From NCBI GenBank assembly GCA_012521405.1, contig JAAYMK010000052.1, positions 1 to 58,026 on the forward strand: 58,026 nucleotides of DNA, given 5' to 3'. The notes under the pieces are model-generated. The model was not told the origin of the DNA and did not search any database. It was given only the letters and a program-made list of their open reading frames with translations. This document shows, one piece after another, positions 45,451 through 54,182 of this stretch. The stretch's first letter is position 1. The number at the start of each line of letters is the position of its first letter. Source of the DNA: Bacillota bacterium (GTDB taxonomy: Bacteria > Bacillota > Dethiobacteria > Dethiobacterales > Dethiobacteraceae). A program made the position numbers and the translations under genes.

Positions 45451-45585
45451 CGGCAAACCTCCTATCGGTTACATTCTCAGCAGACAAAATTTTTATATGC
45501 TGCTAGGTTATCCAATAAAAGTTTGTTTTTATTGTATCACGAGAAGATTATATTTGAAACGTTTTGCTGAATTTGGCGTAAAATC

Positions 45586-45614
45586 TTGTTCTGTTATGTC
45601 AAATATGATATACT
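45586..45614 (+). promoter_or_regulatory. Promoter of the tungstate/Moco operon
   Basis: The -35 TTGTTC (45586-45591) and -10 TATACT (45609-45614) are spaced 17 bp with a TG extended element (45606-45607). Transcription from about 45621 would give a leader of some 145 nt that ends in a terminator before tupA. The 135 bp between mogA and this promoter contain no gene. Confidence 0.72.
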
Positions 45615-45638
45615 CTCTGTGTGAAAATAATATATCTA

Positions 45639-45767
45639 ATTTTCCGAGTCAACTATTCTAAGGCCTAGGCTATGAATGTTGACCGCTGGGTATAAAGAGA
45701 AATCTTTATGCCTTCCGTGCTTGAAAAGGAAAATGATGTGTAAAAACATTCCTTTGAATGTTTTTTT
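45639..45767 (+). promoter_or_regulatory. Riboswitch-like leader with terminator upstream of tupA (Moco/Tuco-type candidate)
   Basis: A three-way junction is readable. P1: ATTTTCC (45639-45645) with GGAAAAT (45728-45734). P2: GTCAAC and ATTC (45648-45658, one bulge) with GAAT-GTTGAC (45674-45683). P3: an 11-bp helix 45688-45698 with 45703-45713 capped by a GAAA tetraloop. A terminator follows at 45743-45767. The P2 strand GAATGTT (45674-45680) is also complementary to AACATTC (45745-45751) in the terminator, giving an alternative antiterminator. Position before tungstate transport and molybdopterin genes suggests sensing of the cofactor or metal. The known Moco motif has not been confirmed base by base. 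Confidence 0.65.
45743..45767 (+). terminator. Regulated intrinsic terminator before tupA
   Basis: The 9-bp stem AAAACATTC/GAATGTTTT with a CTTT loop runs into T7. It lies 64 bp upstream of tupA, inside the leader, so it must be bypassed for expression. Confidence 0.85.
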
Positions 45768-45830
45768 GTTTTTACATGGTGATTTTCCTTTTCCTGCACA
45801 TGAAAAATTTGCTGCAAAGGGGAGATTGGT

Positions 45831-46739
45831 GTGAGAAAGAAAAAATTTAGCTTGTTGTTCATTCTTTTATTGGTTTTATCTCTTATTGTCGTAGGCTGTG
45901 GTTCCAAGGAGCCTGCGGAACCGGAGGAACCGCTTACAGAGGAAAATAATATGGAGGAAGGACAAGCCACGGAAGAGGAGCCTAAAGCCGGTGGCAGTAT
46001 CATTCTCTCCACCACCACATCTACAGAAAACAGCGGACTTTTAGATTTTATTCTTCCCGATTTTACGGAAAAAACAGGCATTGAAGTAAAAGTGGTAGCA
46101 GTAGGTACAGGTAAAGCTTTGCAAATGGGCGTAGACGGTGAAGCAGATGTGCTGTTAGTGCACGCCAAGGCCAGTGAAGAGGAATTTGTGGCTGAGGGTC
46201 ATGGACTGGAAAGATTTGATGTGATGTATAATGATTACATCCTGGTGGGACCGGCTGATGATCCGGCAAAGATTAAGGATCAAGCCAACAGTAACATTGT
46301 AGATGCCTTTAAACTTCTGCATGAGGGAGGACATACTTTTGTTTCCCGGGGCGACGATTCCGGCACCCATAAGAAAGAATTGGAATTGTGGGGAGAAGCC
46401 GGTTTAGAACCTGAGGGAGCATGGTATGTTTCCGCCGGTAAAGGCATGGGCGATGTGTTGCAGATGGCCGATGAAATGCAGGGTTACACTCTAGCTGACA
46501 GGGCAACTTATCTTTCCATGCGGGACAACCTGGAATTAGTCATTGTGACAGAAGGCGATGAAAGATTATTTAACCAATATGGCGTCATCGCTGTAAACCC
46601 GGAGAAAAATGACCAAATTAACGCTGAAGGGGCACAAGCTTTTATCGCATGGCTGCTGTCGGATGAAACGCAAGAACTGATTAGCCAGTTCGGCGTTGCA
46701 GAATATGGCGAGCCCTTATTTATCCCTAACGCCAAGTAA
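45831..46739 (+). CDS. tupA: Tungstate ABC transporter substrate-binding lipoprotein
   Basis: TupA binds tungstate outside the membrane and delivers it to TupB. The 302-residue protein has a lipoprotein signal (basic start, hydrophobic stretch, lipobox VVGC with Cys at ~23) and an acidic linker. Its TupA-type start of the mature domain is ILSTTTSTENSGLLDFILPDFTEKTG (read as a continuous beta-alpha unit), with later GTGKALQMG, VSRGDDSGTHKKEL and YTLADRATYLS. These TTTSTENSG and SRGDDSGTH elements are typical of TupA rather than ModA. It starts with GTG and GGGGAGA as RBS. Confidence 0.92.
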   Translation: MRKKKFSLLFILLLVLSLIVVGCGSKEPAEPEEPLTEENNMEEGQATEEEPKAGGSIILSTTTSTENSGLLDFILPDFTEKTGIEVKVVAVGTGKALQMGVDGEADVLLVHAKASEEEFVAEGHGLERFDVMYNDYILVGPADDPAKIKDQANSNIVDAFKLLHEGGHTFVSRGDDSGTHKKELELWGEAGLEPEGAWYVSAGKGMGDVLQMADEMQGYTLADRATYLSMRDNLELVIVTEGDERLFNQYGVIAVNPEKNDQINAEGAQAFIAWLLSDETQELISQFGVAEYGEPLFIPNAK

Positions 46740-46774
46740 GAGGCAGAAAAATCTAAAAAGAGAGGGTGGAGGCA

Positions 46775-47470
46775 ATGCGTTATATACTTGAAGGCATAAT
46801 TTACGCCATAAAACTGTTGTTATCCTTTGATCCGGAAATTTATGAGATTATCGGTTTATCCATGTATGTTTCCTTTGCCTCTACCCTCATTTCTTCTTTT
46901 CTTGGTATTCCCTTAGGTTTTCTCCTTGGTTTAAAACATTTTAAAGGGAGAAAAATTTTTGCCCGCCTTTTAAATACAGCCATGAGTTTGCCACCGGTAG
47001 TTGTGGGACTGGTGGTTGCTCTTATTTTATCCAGAAGAGGACCTTTAGGGCAGTTGCAACTGATTTTTACACCTGCTGCTATGATTATTGCACAAACTTG
47101 TTTAGTTTTGCCAATTGTGATGGGGGTTATTTTTAATAGCTCCCGGGATAAAGGGACGGAAGTAGAAAAAATGTGCCTGACATTAGGTGCCAATAAGTTG
47201 GATACATTGCTTGTTTTAGTGAAAGAATTGAGAGCCAATATTTTAGTAGCCATCACTTCAGGTTTTGGCCGGGCAATTTCTGAAGTTGGTGCAGTAATGA
47301 TAGTGGGAGGCAATATAAAAAACCATACCAGGGTAATGACAACTTTTATTGCCATGAACCATAGCATGGGAAATTATTATATTTCCATTGCTATGGGTTT
47401 AGTTTTACTGGGGATCTCTTTTATCGTAAATGCCATTTTATACGGCAGGATCACAGGTACAGGTGATTAA
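46775..47470 (+). CDS. tupB: Tungstate ABC transporter permease
   Basis: A binding-protein-dependent transport permease of 231 residues with about five or six helices. The EAA-type cytoplasmic loop is in EKMCLTLGANKLDTLL, and GFGRAISEVGAVMIVGGNI is the TupB/ModB signature. The ATG at 46775 follows GGGTGGAGG closely and is preferred to GTG 46766. Its stop is one base before the tupC start. Confidence 0.93.
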   Translation: MRYILEGIIYAIKLLLSFDPEIYEIIGLSMYVSFASTLISSFLGIPLGFLLGLKHFKGRKIFARLLNTAMSLPPVVVGLVVALILSRRGPLGQLQLIFTPAAMIIAQTCLVLPIVMGVIFNSSRDKGTEVEKMCLTLGANKLDTLLVLVKELRANILVAITSGFGRAISEVGAVMIVGGNIKNHTRVMTTFIAMNHSMGNYYISIAMGLVLLGISFIVNAILYGRITGTGD

Positions 47471-47471
47471 A

Positions 47472-48185
47472 ATGGAAATTACACTAAAAAACGTAAAAAA
47501 GCGCTATCATCAGAAAACAGTCTTGGATATTCCGGACTTTCATTTTTTTCCGGGGAAAATTTATGGTATTATCGGTCCTAACGGTGCCGGGAAGAGCACT
47601 TTGCTCAAAGTCATAGCCAGGCTTGAGGAATTAAGTGAAGGGGAAATTTTTTACCAGCAGCAACCGTTCCGCAAGGAAATTTTAAAGACGATGACATATT
47701 TAACGCAAAAGCCTTTTTTATTTTCCGCCAGTGTGGTGGAGAATATCTCCTACCCCTTGAAGTTTAGAAAATATAAAAGAGATGAAATTCGTTTTTTAGT
47801 GGAAAAAATAATTTCTGAATTCGGCATTGAACATTTGGCCCACCAGTTGGCCACTAAACTTTCCGGGGGCGAAGCACAAAGGGTTGCCTTGGCGAGGGCA
47901 TTGATTTTTAAGCCGCAAATTCTCCTGCTTGATGAGCCTACTTCCAATATGGATCCAAATTCAATTGAAATTATTGAAAAGATAATTTTAAAATATAATC
48001 ATAAAAAAGGTAAAACTATTCTTTTTATCACCCATAATGTGGCACAAGCAAAGAGAATTTGCGATGAAGTGATTTATTTAGAAAATGGTATAATAGTGGA
48101 AAGCGGTAAAGCTAAAGATGTGATTGCCTCCCCCAAGTCAGAAAACTTGCGCAGATTTCTTTCTTTGGAATATTATGTTAACTAA
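47472..48185 (+). CDS. tupC: Tungstate ABC transporter ATP-binding protein
   Basis: The ATPase of the tungstate importer (237 residues). Walker A GPNGAGKS, signature LSGGEAQRVALARAL and Walker B LLLDEPTSNMD are intact, with the switch His in FITHNV. The ATG at 47472, with AGGTGAT upstream, is favoured over an out-of-family extension beginning at 47430 inside tupB. No C-terminal TOBE/MOP domain is present, in contrast to typical ModC. Confidence 0.93.
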   Translation: MEITLKNVKKRYHQKTVLDIPDFHFFPGKIYGIIGPNGAGKSTLLKVIARLEELSEGEIFYQQQPFRKEILKTMTYLTQKPFLFSASVVENISYPLKFRKYKRDEIRFLVEKIISEFGIEHLAHQLATKLSGGEAQRVALARALIFKPQILLLDEPTSNMDPNSIEIIEKIILKYNHKKGKTILFITHNVAQAKRICDEVIYLENGIIVESGKAKDVIASPKSENLRRFLSLEYYVN

Positions 48186-48197
48186 TGAGGTGGGAAG

Positions 48198-49424
48198 ATG
48201 GAATTATTTAAGGTTCATAGTGTAAAAGAAGCCAAAGAACTTTTACGGCAAAACTTTGCTGATTTTGCTTTTGCTGTGGAAGAAATCCCCATAGAGCAGG
48301 CTTTAGGCAGGTATTTGGCTGAAGATGTTGTTTCCCCCATAGATGTTCCCCATTTTAGAAGATCTACGGTAGACGGGTATGCTGTGCTTGCCAAGGATAC
48401 CTTTGGCGCCAGTGAAAGCATGCCTGTTTTTTTACAAGTTTGCGAAGAGGTGGAAATGGGTAAAGAAGCCAAAAGTAAACTCATTTCCGGTCAAGCTGCC
48501 TATGTGCCGACGGGAGGTATGCTGCCTGAGGGGGCAGATTCCGTAGTTATGGTGGAGTATACAGAAAAGCTGGATGCCACCGGCATTGCTGTCTACTATA
48601 CTGCGGCGCCCAAGGAAAATGTGGTGGATGTGGGCGACGATATTCAAAGCGGTTCTTTAGTTTTGCCAAAGGGTTTAAAAATAAGGCCGCAAGATATTGG
48701 CGTTTTATCTGCCATCGGCTTAAGTACGGTAAAAGTTTTTCAAAAACCAAAGGTTGCAGTGATTTCCACAGGTGATGAAATTGTCAGTCCAGAGGAAGAA
48801 GTAAAACCGGGACAGATTAAAGATATTAATACTTTTACCCTTGCCGCCATGGTGGAGGCCGTTGGCGGCGTTGTGACGATTAAAGAGGTGGTCAGAGACG
48901 ATTTTGACCTTTTAAAACAAACTGTTGAAAGAGTAATGGCAGGCAATGATATAATTATCTTGTCAGGGGGCAGTTCGGTGGGTACAAAAGATATTGTCCC
49001 TAAGGTTATAAACGCTGTGGGCGAACCGGGTGTTTTTGTGCACGGAGTCTCCATTAAACCCGGTAAGCCTACCATTCTGGCAAAGGTAGGCAAGAAACCT
49101 GTCTTTGGTTTGCCCGGACATCCCACATCAGCCATGATTGTCTTTAAGATTTTTGTGGAATACTTTATGAAGACTTTTATGCATAATCAAGAGTTGGACA
49201 AGTTTATTCTAGGAGAACTGGCTGTCAATGTCCATTCAGCCCCGGGCAGGGAGACTTATCAGATGGTAACCTTGGAAAAGCAGGGAGAAAAATATTTAGT
49301 TAAGCCTGTACACGGTAAATCCGGCTTTATTACGCTAATGTCAAAAGCAACTGGCTATATTAAAATTCCCACCAATAAAGAAGGGTTGACAGAAGGGGAA
49401 ACGGTGAAAGTTTATCTATTCTAA
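48198..49424 (+). CDS. moeA: Molybdopterin molybdenumtransferase MoeA
   Basis: MoeA inserts molybdate or tungstate into adenylylated molybdopterin. The 408-residue protein has the standard four-domain layout: DVPHFRRSTVDGYAVLA near residue 50, STGDEIV, DINTFTLAAMVEAVGG, and the GGSSVGTKD segment of the MPT-binding domain, then FGLPGHPTSAMIVF and a C-terminal barrel. It follows tupC by 12 bp. With a second MoeA-type gene downstream, the two may serve Mo and W, or bis- and mono-type cofactors. Confidence 0.93.
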   Translation: MELFKVHSVKEAKELLRQNFADFAFAVEEIPIEQALGRYLAEDVVSPIDVPHFRRSTVDGYAVLAKDTFGASESMPVFLQVCEEVEMGKEAKSKLISGQAAYVPTGGMLPEGADSVVMVEYTEKLDATGIAVYYTAAPKENVVDVGDDIQSGSLVLPKGLKIRPQDIGVLSAIGLSTVKVFQKPKVAVISTGDEIVSPEEEVKPGQIKDINTFTLAAMVEAVGGVVTIKEVVRDDFDLLKQTVERVMAGNDIIILSGGSSVGTKDIVPKVINAVGEPGVFVHGVSIKPGKPTILAKVGKKPVFGLPGHPTSAMIVFKIFVEYFMKTFMHNQELDKFILGELAVNVHSAPGRETYQMVTLEKQGEKYLVKPVHGKSGFITLMSKATGYIKIPTNKEGLTEGETVKVYLF

Positions 49425-49443
49425 ATTTGTGAAGGGTGATAAA

Positions 49444-51366
49444 ATGAGCCAAATCGAAAGGAATATATACCTTTCCAATGTTGATCTCCATGAGGCGATA
49501 GAGCTTTTTAGTAAAAGTTTTGACGATTTTAGTAGTTTAAGGCGCAGTGAAATAATTCCCGTGACGGAGTCCTTGGGCAGAATCACCAAGGAACCGGTAT
49601 TTGCCAAGATTTCATCACCCCACTACAATGCAGCGGCCATGGATGGGATTGCCGTCAAAGCAGCCAGTACTTATGGTGCTGATGAAAACAATCCTGTAAG
49701 GTTAAAGCTAAACAAGGATTTTAAGTATATTGACACTGGAGATGTAATTGAAGACCCCTTCGACGCCGTCATCATGATCGAGGATGTTGTTACCATCGAC
49801 GAAGAAACTGTAGAAATTATCAAAGCAGCTTCCCCTTGGCAGCATGTAAGACCTGTGGGGGAAGATATAGTTGCTAATGAAATGATCATTCCTGCTTCCC
49901 ATAAGATTAGGCCTTTTGATATTGGCGCTTTACTCAGCGGCGGGATAGTAGAAGTAGAAGTTATCAGTATGCCTAAAGTGGGAATTATCCCCACCGGTAC
50001 AGAAATTATTGAACCCTGGGATAAAATTGAGCCCGGTAAAATCATTGATTCAAATTCAAGAATGTTTGAAAATCTGGTGAAGGAGTACGGCGGTTTGCCC
50101 GTCAGGTACAATCCGGTCATTGACGATTATGAGCTAATTAAAAAACAAGTGAAAGCGGCCATGGCAGAAAATGACATTGTTATTGTTAATGCAGGTTCTT
50201 CCGCCGGGTCAGAAGATTATACGCCCCATATAGTTAAAGAGTTGGGAGAACTAATTGTTTATGGCGTAGCCATCAAACCGGGAAAGCCTGTTGTTTTAGG
50301 GAAAATAGACAATAAGCCTCTGATCGGTATCCCGGGCTATCCTGTTTCTGCGTATTTTGTTTTTGAAGCTTTTGTAAAACCGCTAATTTTTAAGATTTTA
50401 AATCTTGAAGTGAAAAAAAGACCGGTTGCAAAAGCTGTTTTGTCAAAAAGAATTGTTTCTTCTTTAAAACATTTGGAATTTGCCCGAATGAAGCTGGGGA
50501 AGGTGGAAGATAAGTTAATTGCCACCCCGTTAAGCAGGGGGGCCGGTGTAACTACATCTTTAGTAAAGGCCGATGGTATTACCATTATTCCCAAACATAT
50601 TGAAGGATTTGAAGCAGGCGAAATGATTGATGTTGAATTGCTCAGGGACCTGGAGGAAATTGAAAATACCATTGTTTCCATCGGCAGCCACGACATTATT
50701 ATGGATTTAATCGGCACCATGATTCACGCCAAGTATCCGAAAATGTCTTTATCCTCGGCCCATGTGGGCAGCCTGGGTGGCATCATGGCCATAAAAAGAG
50801 GGGAGGCCCATCTTGCTCCCGTACATCTTTTGGATGAAGAAACAGGCATCTATAACCTCAGCTATATTAGGAGATTTCTTGGTGATAAAGAAGTAGTGCT
50901 GGTTAAAGGCATTAAGAGGCAGCAAGGGATAATGGTGCGCAAGGGCAACCCGAAAAAGATCAAAGGGATAGAAGATTTAACGCGTGAGGATGTAACTTTT
51001 GTTAACAGGCAAAAAGGCTCCGGCACCAGAGTCCTCCTGGATTATAAGCTGAAACAATTAGGCATCGATGCTGCAAAGATAGTTGGTTACGACAGAGAAA
51101 TGACCACCCATATGACTGTTGCTTCAGCCATCATTTCGGGAACTGCCGATGCAGGTATCGGCATTAAATCAGTGGCCAATGTGATGGAGTTAGATTTTAT
51201 TCCCATCGGTGAAGAAGAATACGATTTTGTGCTGGAACAGAAATTTTTGGAGCAGGAAAATATTAAAGTCTTTCTGGAAATTTTACAGTCTGAAGAATTT
51301 AAGCAAAAACTTCTTGAACTGGGAGGCTATTCCTTGGAGGAGCCGGGTAAGTTAATCTACCCATAA
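49444..51366 (+). CDS. MoeA fused to a C-terminal periplasmic-binding (LysR-substrate/ModA-like) domain
   Basis: This 640-residue protein starts with a complete MoeA module (to about residue 405): SPHYNAAAMDGIAVKA, PTGTEIIEP, DSNSRMFENLVKEYGG, NAGSSAGSEDY and IGIPGYPVSAYFVF. A binding-protein-like domain follows (about 420-640), with IGSHDIIMDLIGTMIH, SAHVGSLGGIMAIKRGEAHLAP and NRQKGSGTRVLLDY. Such MoeA-PBP fusions are known in anaerobes and archaea; the extra domain may bind metal oxyanion or a ligand in the cytoplasm, as there is no signal peptide. The ATG at 49444 follows GAAGGGTGAT. A remote alternative is an effector-binding regulatory role. Confidence 0.9.
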   Translation: MSQIERNIYLSNVDLHEAIELFSKSFDDFSSLRRSEIIPVTESLGRITKEPVFAKISSPHYNAAAMDGIAVKAASTYGADENNPVRLKLNKDFKYIDTGDVIEDPFDAVIMIEDVVTIDEETVEIIKAASPWQHVRPVGEDIVANEMIIPASHKIRPFDIGALLSGGIVEVEVISMPKVGIIPTGTEIIEPWDKIEPGKIIDSNSRMFENLVKEYGGLPVRYNPVIDDYELIKKQVKAAMAENDIVIVNAGSSAGSEDYTPHIVKELGELIVYGVAIKPGKPVVLGKIDNKPLIGIPGYPVSAYFVFEAFVKPLIFKILNLEVKKRPVAKAVLSKRIVSSLKHLEFARMKLGKVEDKLIATPLSRGAGVTTSLVKADGITIIPKHIEGFEAGEMIDVELLRDLEEIENTIVSIGSHDIIMDLIGTMIHAKYPKMSLSSAHVGSLGGIMAIKRGEAHLAPVHLLDEETGIYNLSYIRRFLGDKEVVLVKGIKRQQGIMVRKGNPKKIKGIEDLTREDVTFVNRQKGSGTRVLLDYKLKQLGIDAAKIVGYDREMTTHMTVASAIISGTADAGIGIKSVANVMELDFIPIGEEEYDFVLEQKFLEQENIKVFLEILQSEEFKQKLLELGGYSLEEPGKLIYP

Positions 51367-51393
51367 GGGCCGGTCTTTTTAAGGAGGATCACA

Positions 51394-52356
51394 ATGCAAG
51401 ATACTTTAGGAAGAAAAATTAATTATTTAAGAGTTTCAGTTACAGACTTATGTAACCTAAGATGTATGTACTGCATGCCTGCGCATGGTGTTTGTAAAAA
51501 GGATCATGACAGCATTTTGAGGATCGAAGAAATTGCTGAGATAGTGAAAGCCGCGGTTGAATTGGGTATCAATAAAGTCAGACTCACCGGGGGAGAGCCC
51601 TTGGTGAGAAAAGGAATTTTGGATTTAGTCGGCGAAATTGGCAGTATTGAAGCCATTAAAGACTTTAGCATGACCACCAATGGTGTCCTCCTTAAAAAGT
51701 ATGCCCAAGCTTTAAAAGCTGCCGGTCTGCATCGGGTCAATATCAGTTTAGACACCTTAAATGCGGAAAAATATAAATACATTACCCGTGGCGGCCACTT
51801 GCAAGATGTGTTGGACGGTATTGCTGAAGCCAAAAGGGTAGGCTTGCTGCCTTTGAAAATAAATGTTGTCCTTATCGGCGGTTTCAATGATGATGAAATT
51901 ACAGACTTTGTGGAACTTACTTTGCAGGAAGAGGTTGAAATTAGATTTATCGAACTTATGCCGGTGGGAGAAGCAAGTACGTGGGCAAAAACACATTTTC
52001 TCTCCAATGAAACTGTGTTGGAGAAATTTCCCGACCTGGTACCGGAAATTACTAATGACAAGAGCAGTCCCGCCAAATATTTTAAGCTGCCTCAAAGTAA
52101 GGGACGTGTGGGATTAATTAATCCCATCAGTAATCATTTTTGCGGCGCTTGTAACCGGCTTAGGGTTACGGCCGACGGTAAAATTAAACCTTGTCTGCAT
52201 GCAAATGCAGAAATTGATATCAGAAAGCTCTTGGCTGCCGGTAAAACTTTGACAGATATTCTTGCCGCCGCCATCTTGCAAAAGCCGGCAGGTCACAAGT
52301 TAAATGACCCCAATTTTGAGCCTATTGAAAGAAATATGTATCAAATTGGAGGCTAA
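51394..52356 (+). CDS. moaA: GTP 3',8-cyclase MoaA
   Basis: A radical SAM enzyme that, with MoaC, converts GTP to cyclic pyranopterin monophosphate. The 320-residue protein has Cys20, Cys24 and Cys27 ([10 protein letters not shown]) for the SAM cluster and the second cluster ligands in [21 protein letters not shown]. The conserved C-terminal Gly-Gly ends the protein. GGAGG precedes the ATG by about 8 bp. Confidence 0.96.
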   Translation: MQDTLGRKINYLRVSVTDLCNLRCMYCMPAHGVCKKDHDSILRIEEIAEIVKAAVELGINKVRLTGGEPLVRKGILDLVGEIGSIEAIKDFSMTTNGVLLKKYAQALKAAGLHRVNISLDTLNAEKYKYITRGGHLQDVLDGIAEAKRVGLLPLKINVVLIGGFNDDEITDFVELTLQEEVEIRFIELMPVGEASTWAKTHFLSNETVLEKFPDLVPEITNDKSSPAKYFKLPQSKGRVGLINPISNHFCGACNRLRVTADGKIKPCLHANAEIDIRKLLAAGKTLTDILAAAILQKPAGHKLNDPNFEPIERNMYQIGG

Positions 52357-52358
52357 AG

Positions 52359-52841
52359 ATGGAGTTTACGCATTTTAACCACAAGGGTAAAGCAAGAATG
52401 GTGGAAGTTGGCCATAAGGCTGATACCGAAAGAGTTGCTGTGGCCAGGGGCAGCATAAAAATGGCACCGGAAACTTTAAAAATGATCAGAGAAGGACAGA
52501 TGAAAAAAGGAGATGTGCTTGGAGTGGCACAGATCGGCGGGATTATGGCCTGTAAAAGGACAAGTGAACTGATTCCAATGTGCCATAATATATTTCTCAC
52601 CGGTGCCGATATTGATTTTGAAATTGATGAAGCAAACAGTTGTGTCAAGATTGAGGCACAAGTAAAAACAGTAGGGAAGACAGGGGTGGAAATGGAGGCA
52701 TTAACCGCAGTTTCCGTAGCAGCCCTGACAATTTATGATATGTGTAAAGCAGTGGATAAAGATATGATTATTGAAAACATTAGATTGGTGAGAAAAAGCG
52801 GCGGGAAATCTGGAGAATACAGGCGGAAGGGTGAAAACTAA
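52359..52841 (+). CDS. moaC: Cyclic pyranopterin monophosphate synthase MoaC
   Basis: MoaC completes cPMP formation from the MoaA product. The 160-residue protein has [38 protein letters not shown] and the C-terminal KSGGKSG motif. GGAGG lies at the end of moaA, 2 bp separate the genes, and its stop overlaps the next start by one base. Confidence 0.96.
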   Translation: MEFTHFNHKGKARMVEVGHKADTERVAVARGSIKMAPETLKMIREGQMKKGDVLGVAQIGGIMACKRTSELIPMCHNIFLTGADIDFEIDEANSCVKIEAQVKTVGKTGVEMEALTAVSVAALTIYDMCKAVDKDMIIENIRLVRKSGGKSGEYRRKGEN

Positions 52842-53275
52842 TGGCAAAAGTTGTGGCCATCAATTTAAGCAGGAAAAAAGGTGTGATTAAAACACCTATA
52901 CCGGAAGGAAATTTTCTTGAGGATTTCGGGCTGGAAGGAGATGCCCATGCCGGTAAATGGCATCGCCAAGTAAGCCTTTTAGGTGTGGAAAGCATCGAAA
53001 AAATGAAAGCCATCGGTATAAAAGGTTTATGCGAGGGTAAATTTGCCGAAAACATTACAACCGAAGGTATAGAACTATATAAACTTCCCATAGGCACAAA
53101 ACTGCAGATAGGGGAAACTATCCAGGAAGTCACCCAAATTGGCAAGGAGTGCCACGAAAAATGTGCTATCTATAAACAAGTAGGCAGTTGTGTCATGCCC
53201 AAGGAAGGGATATTTACCAAGGTATTAAAGGGTGGAAAAGTAAAACCTGGTGATGAAATTAAAGTCCTGGAGTAA
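52841..53275 (+). CDS. MOSC domain protein
   Basis: A 144-residue stand-alone MOSC domain (the fold of Moco sulfurase C-termini and YiiM). It contains GLEGDAHAGKWHRQVSLLG and the conserved cysteine region GKECHEKCAIYKQVG. MOSC proteins bind sulfur-carrying or molybdopterin ligands; those in Moco operons of anaerobes are thought to help in cofactor maturation. It is translationally coupled to moaC. No moaE, moaD or mobA is seen in this window, so the pathway is completed elsewhere. Confidence 0.9.
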   Translation: MAKVVAINLSRKKGVIKTPIPEGNFLEDFGLEGDAHAGKWHRQVSLLGVESIEKMKAIGIKGLCEGKFAENITTEGIELYKLPIGTKLQIGETIQEVTQIGKECHEKCAIYKQVGSCVMPKEGIFTKVLKGGKVKPGDEIKVLE

Positions 53276-53281
53276 AGAAGA

Positions 53282-53318
53282 AAGGCCTCAGAGCAGCATG
53301 CTCCGAGGCTTTTTTTTA
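53282..53318 (+). terminator. Terminator of the tup-Moco operon
   Basis: GCCTC-A-GAGCA (53285-53295) pairs with TGCTC-C-GAGGC (53299-53309) around one mismatch, and T9 follows. On the minus strand it can serve, less well, for the convergent gene ending at 53316. Confidence 0.88.
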
Positions 53319-54182
53319 TAACTCGCAGGTAGGCACCGGCCAGTTCATGGACTTGCAGGCGGGGCCTACAGTGGCATGTACCAGTTCTACCTGGCCGTTT
53401 CTCATTTTAAAGAGGTGGCAGTCCGGTAATGAACTGGCAAAGTGACAGAAAGCAACCACCATGCCGGCTTCCACATCTACAAGGAACCTTCTGGGGCCGT
53501 GGTTGGGAATCACTAAGCCTTTGGGGCTGCAGTTATGTTCAGTCATACCTTCAGGCCAGGGGAAACCTTCCTGCTTGATGGTTGTCTGGGTGCCGTTTTC
53601 CCACCGGTCACAGACGGCGGCAAAGGGAGTGGCAACATCGGGATCCAAGGCAAACATATCGAAATAATCGTTGGCGGCGGCAATCATGGCCAGTCTGGAG
53701 CTGCGTTCGGAGAAGGGCAGAATCTGCTCCCAATCCTCATCTTTGGTGGCTAAAAGACCGTCCGGATTAAAAGCAAAGTCACCTTCGCGGGCAATGATGG
53801 CTTCAATTTCAGCCAGTTTGCCATGATTAAAGCCCAGACGTACGGCATAAATCACCTTTTTGCCGTTTTCCTCCATGACTGCTTCGGTAAAGGTACCGAA
53901 TTTCTCCGTATCAACTAAAGTACGTTTCATCAGAATTTTACCGGCTGTTTTCCAAAAGCCTTCCCCCATGTGAACATTTTTGATGACACCGTTTTCCGTA
54001 AATTTTACCCCGGGGGCAAATTGTAATTTTGACGGTTGGTGTGCCAGCAGTGCTTCAAAATAAAAATCGGTAAAATCCTTTAACATGGCACGAATTCCAG
54101 AAGACCACTCTTCTTTAAAATTACGTTCCGGTTCGGTAAACATTCTGATTTCACCCACCGGTGGTTTTGCTCCGTTAGTCAT
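53316..54182 (-). CDS. SnoaL/NTF2-like (DUF8021-like) protein, unknown function
   Basis: The 288-residue soluble protein has no signal peptide or membrane helix. The first part (about 40-140) resembles an NTF2/SnoaL-like cone: FEALLAHQPSKLQFAPGVKFTENG, then GEGFWKTAG, and YAVRLGFNHGKLAEIEAIIARE, a pattern seen in DUF8021-type proteins. The second part repeats a similar layout (FPWPEGMTEHNCSPKGLVIPNHGPRRFLVD, then VVAFCHFAS). Such proteins accompany metabolism of small organic molecules, but no activity can be assigned. It is divergent from a TRAP transporter, suggesting a shared substrate. GGAGGG is 14 nt from the ATG, rather far. Confidence 0.6.
   Translation of the reverse strand: MTNGAKPPVGEIRMFTEPERNFKEEWSSGIRAMLKDFTDFYFEALLAHQPSKLQFAPGVKFTENGVIKNVHMGEGFWKTAGKILMKRTLVDTEKFGTFTEAVMEENGKKVIYAVRLGFNHGKLAEIEAIIAREGDFAFNPDGLLATKDEDWEQILPFSERSSRLAMIAAANDYFDMFALDPDVATPFAAVCDRWENGTQTTIKQEGFPWPEGMTEHNCSPKGLVIPNHGPRRFLVDVEAGMVVAFCHFASSLPDCHLFKMRNGQVELVHATVGPACKSMNWPVPTCEL

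Noticed and set aside
53461-53770. Three plus-strand frames inside the DUF8021-like gene
   Set aside because: They are mutually overlapping, lack RBS and domains, and lie opposite a longer gene with coherent architecture.
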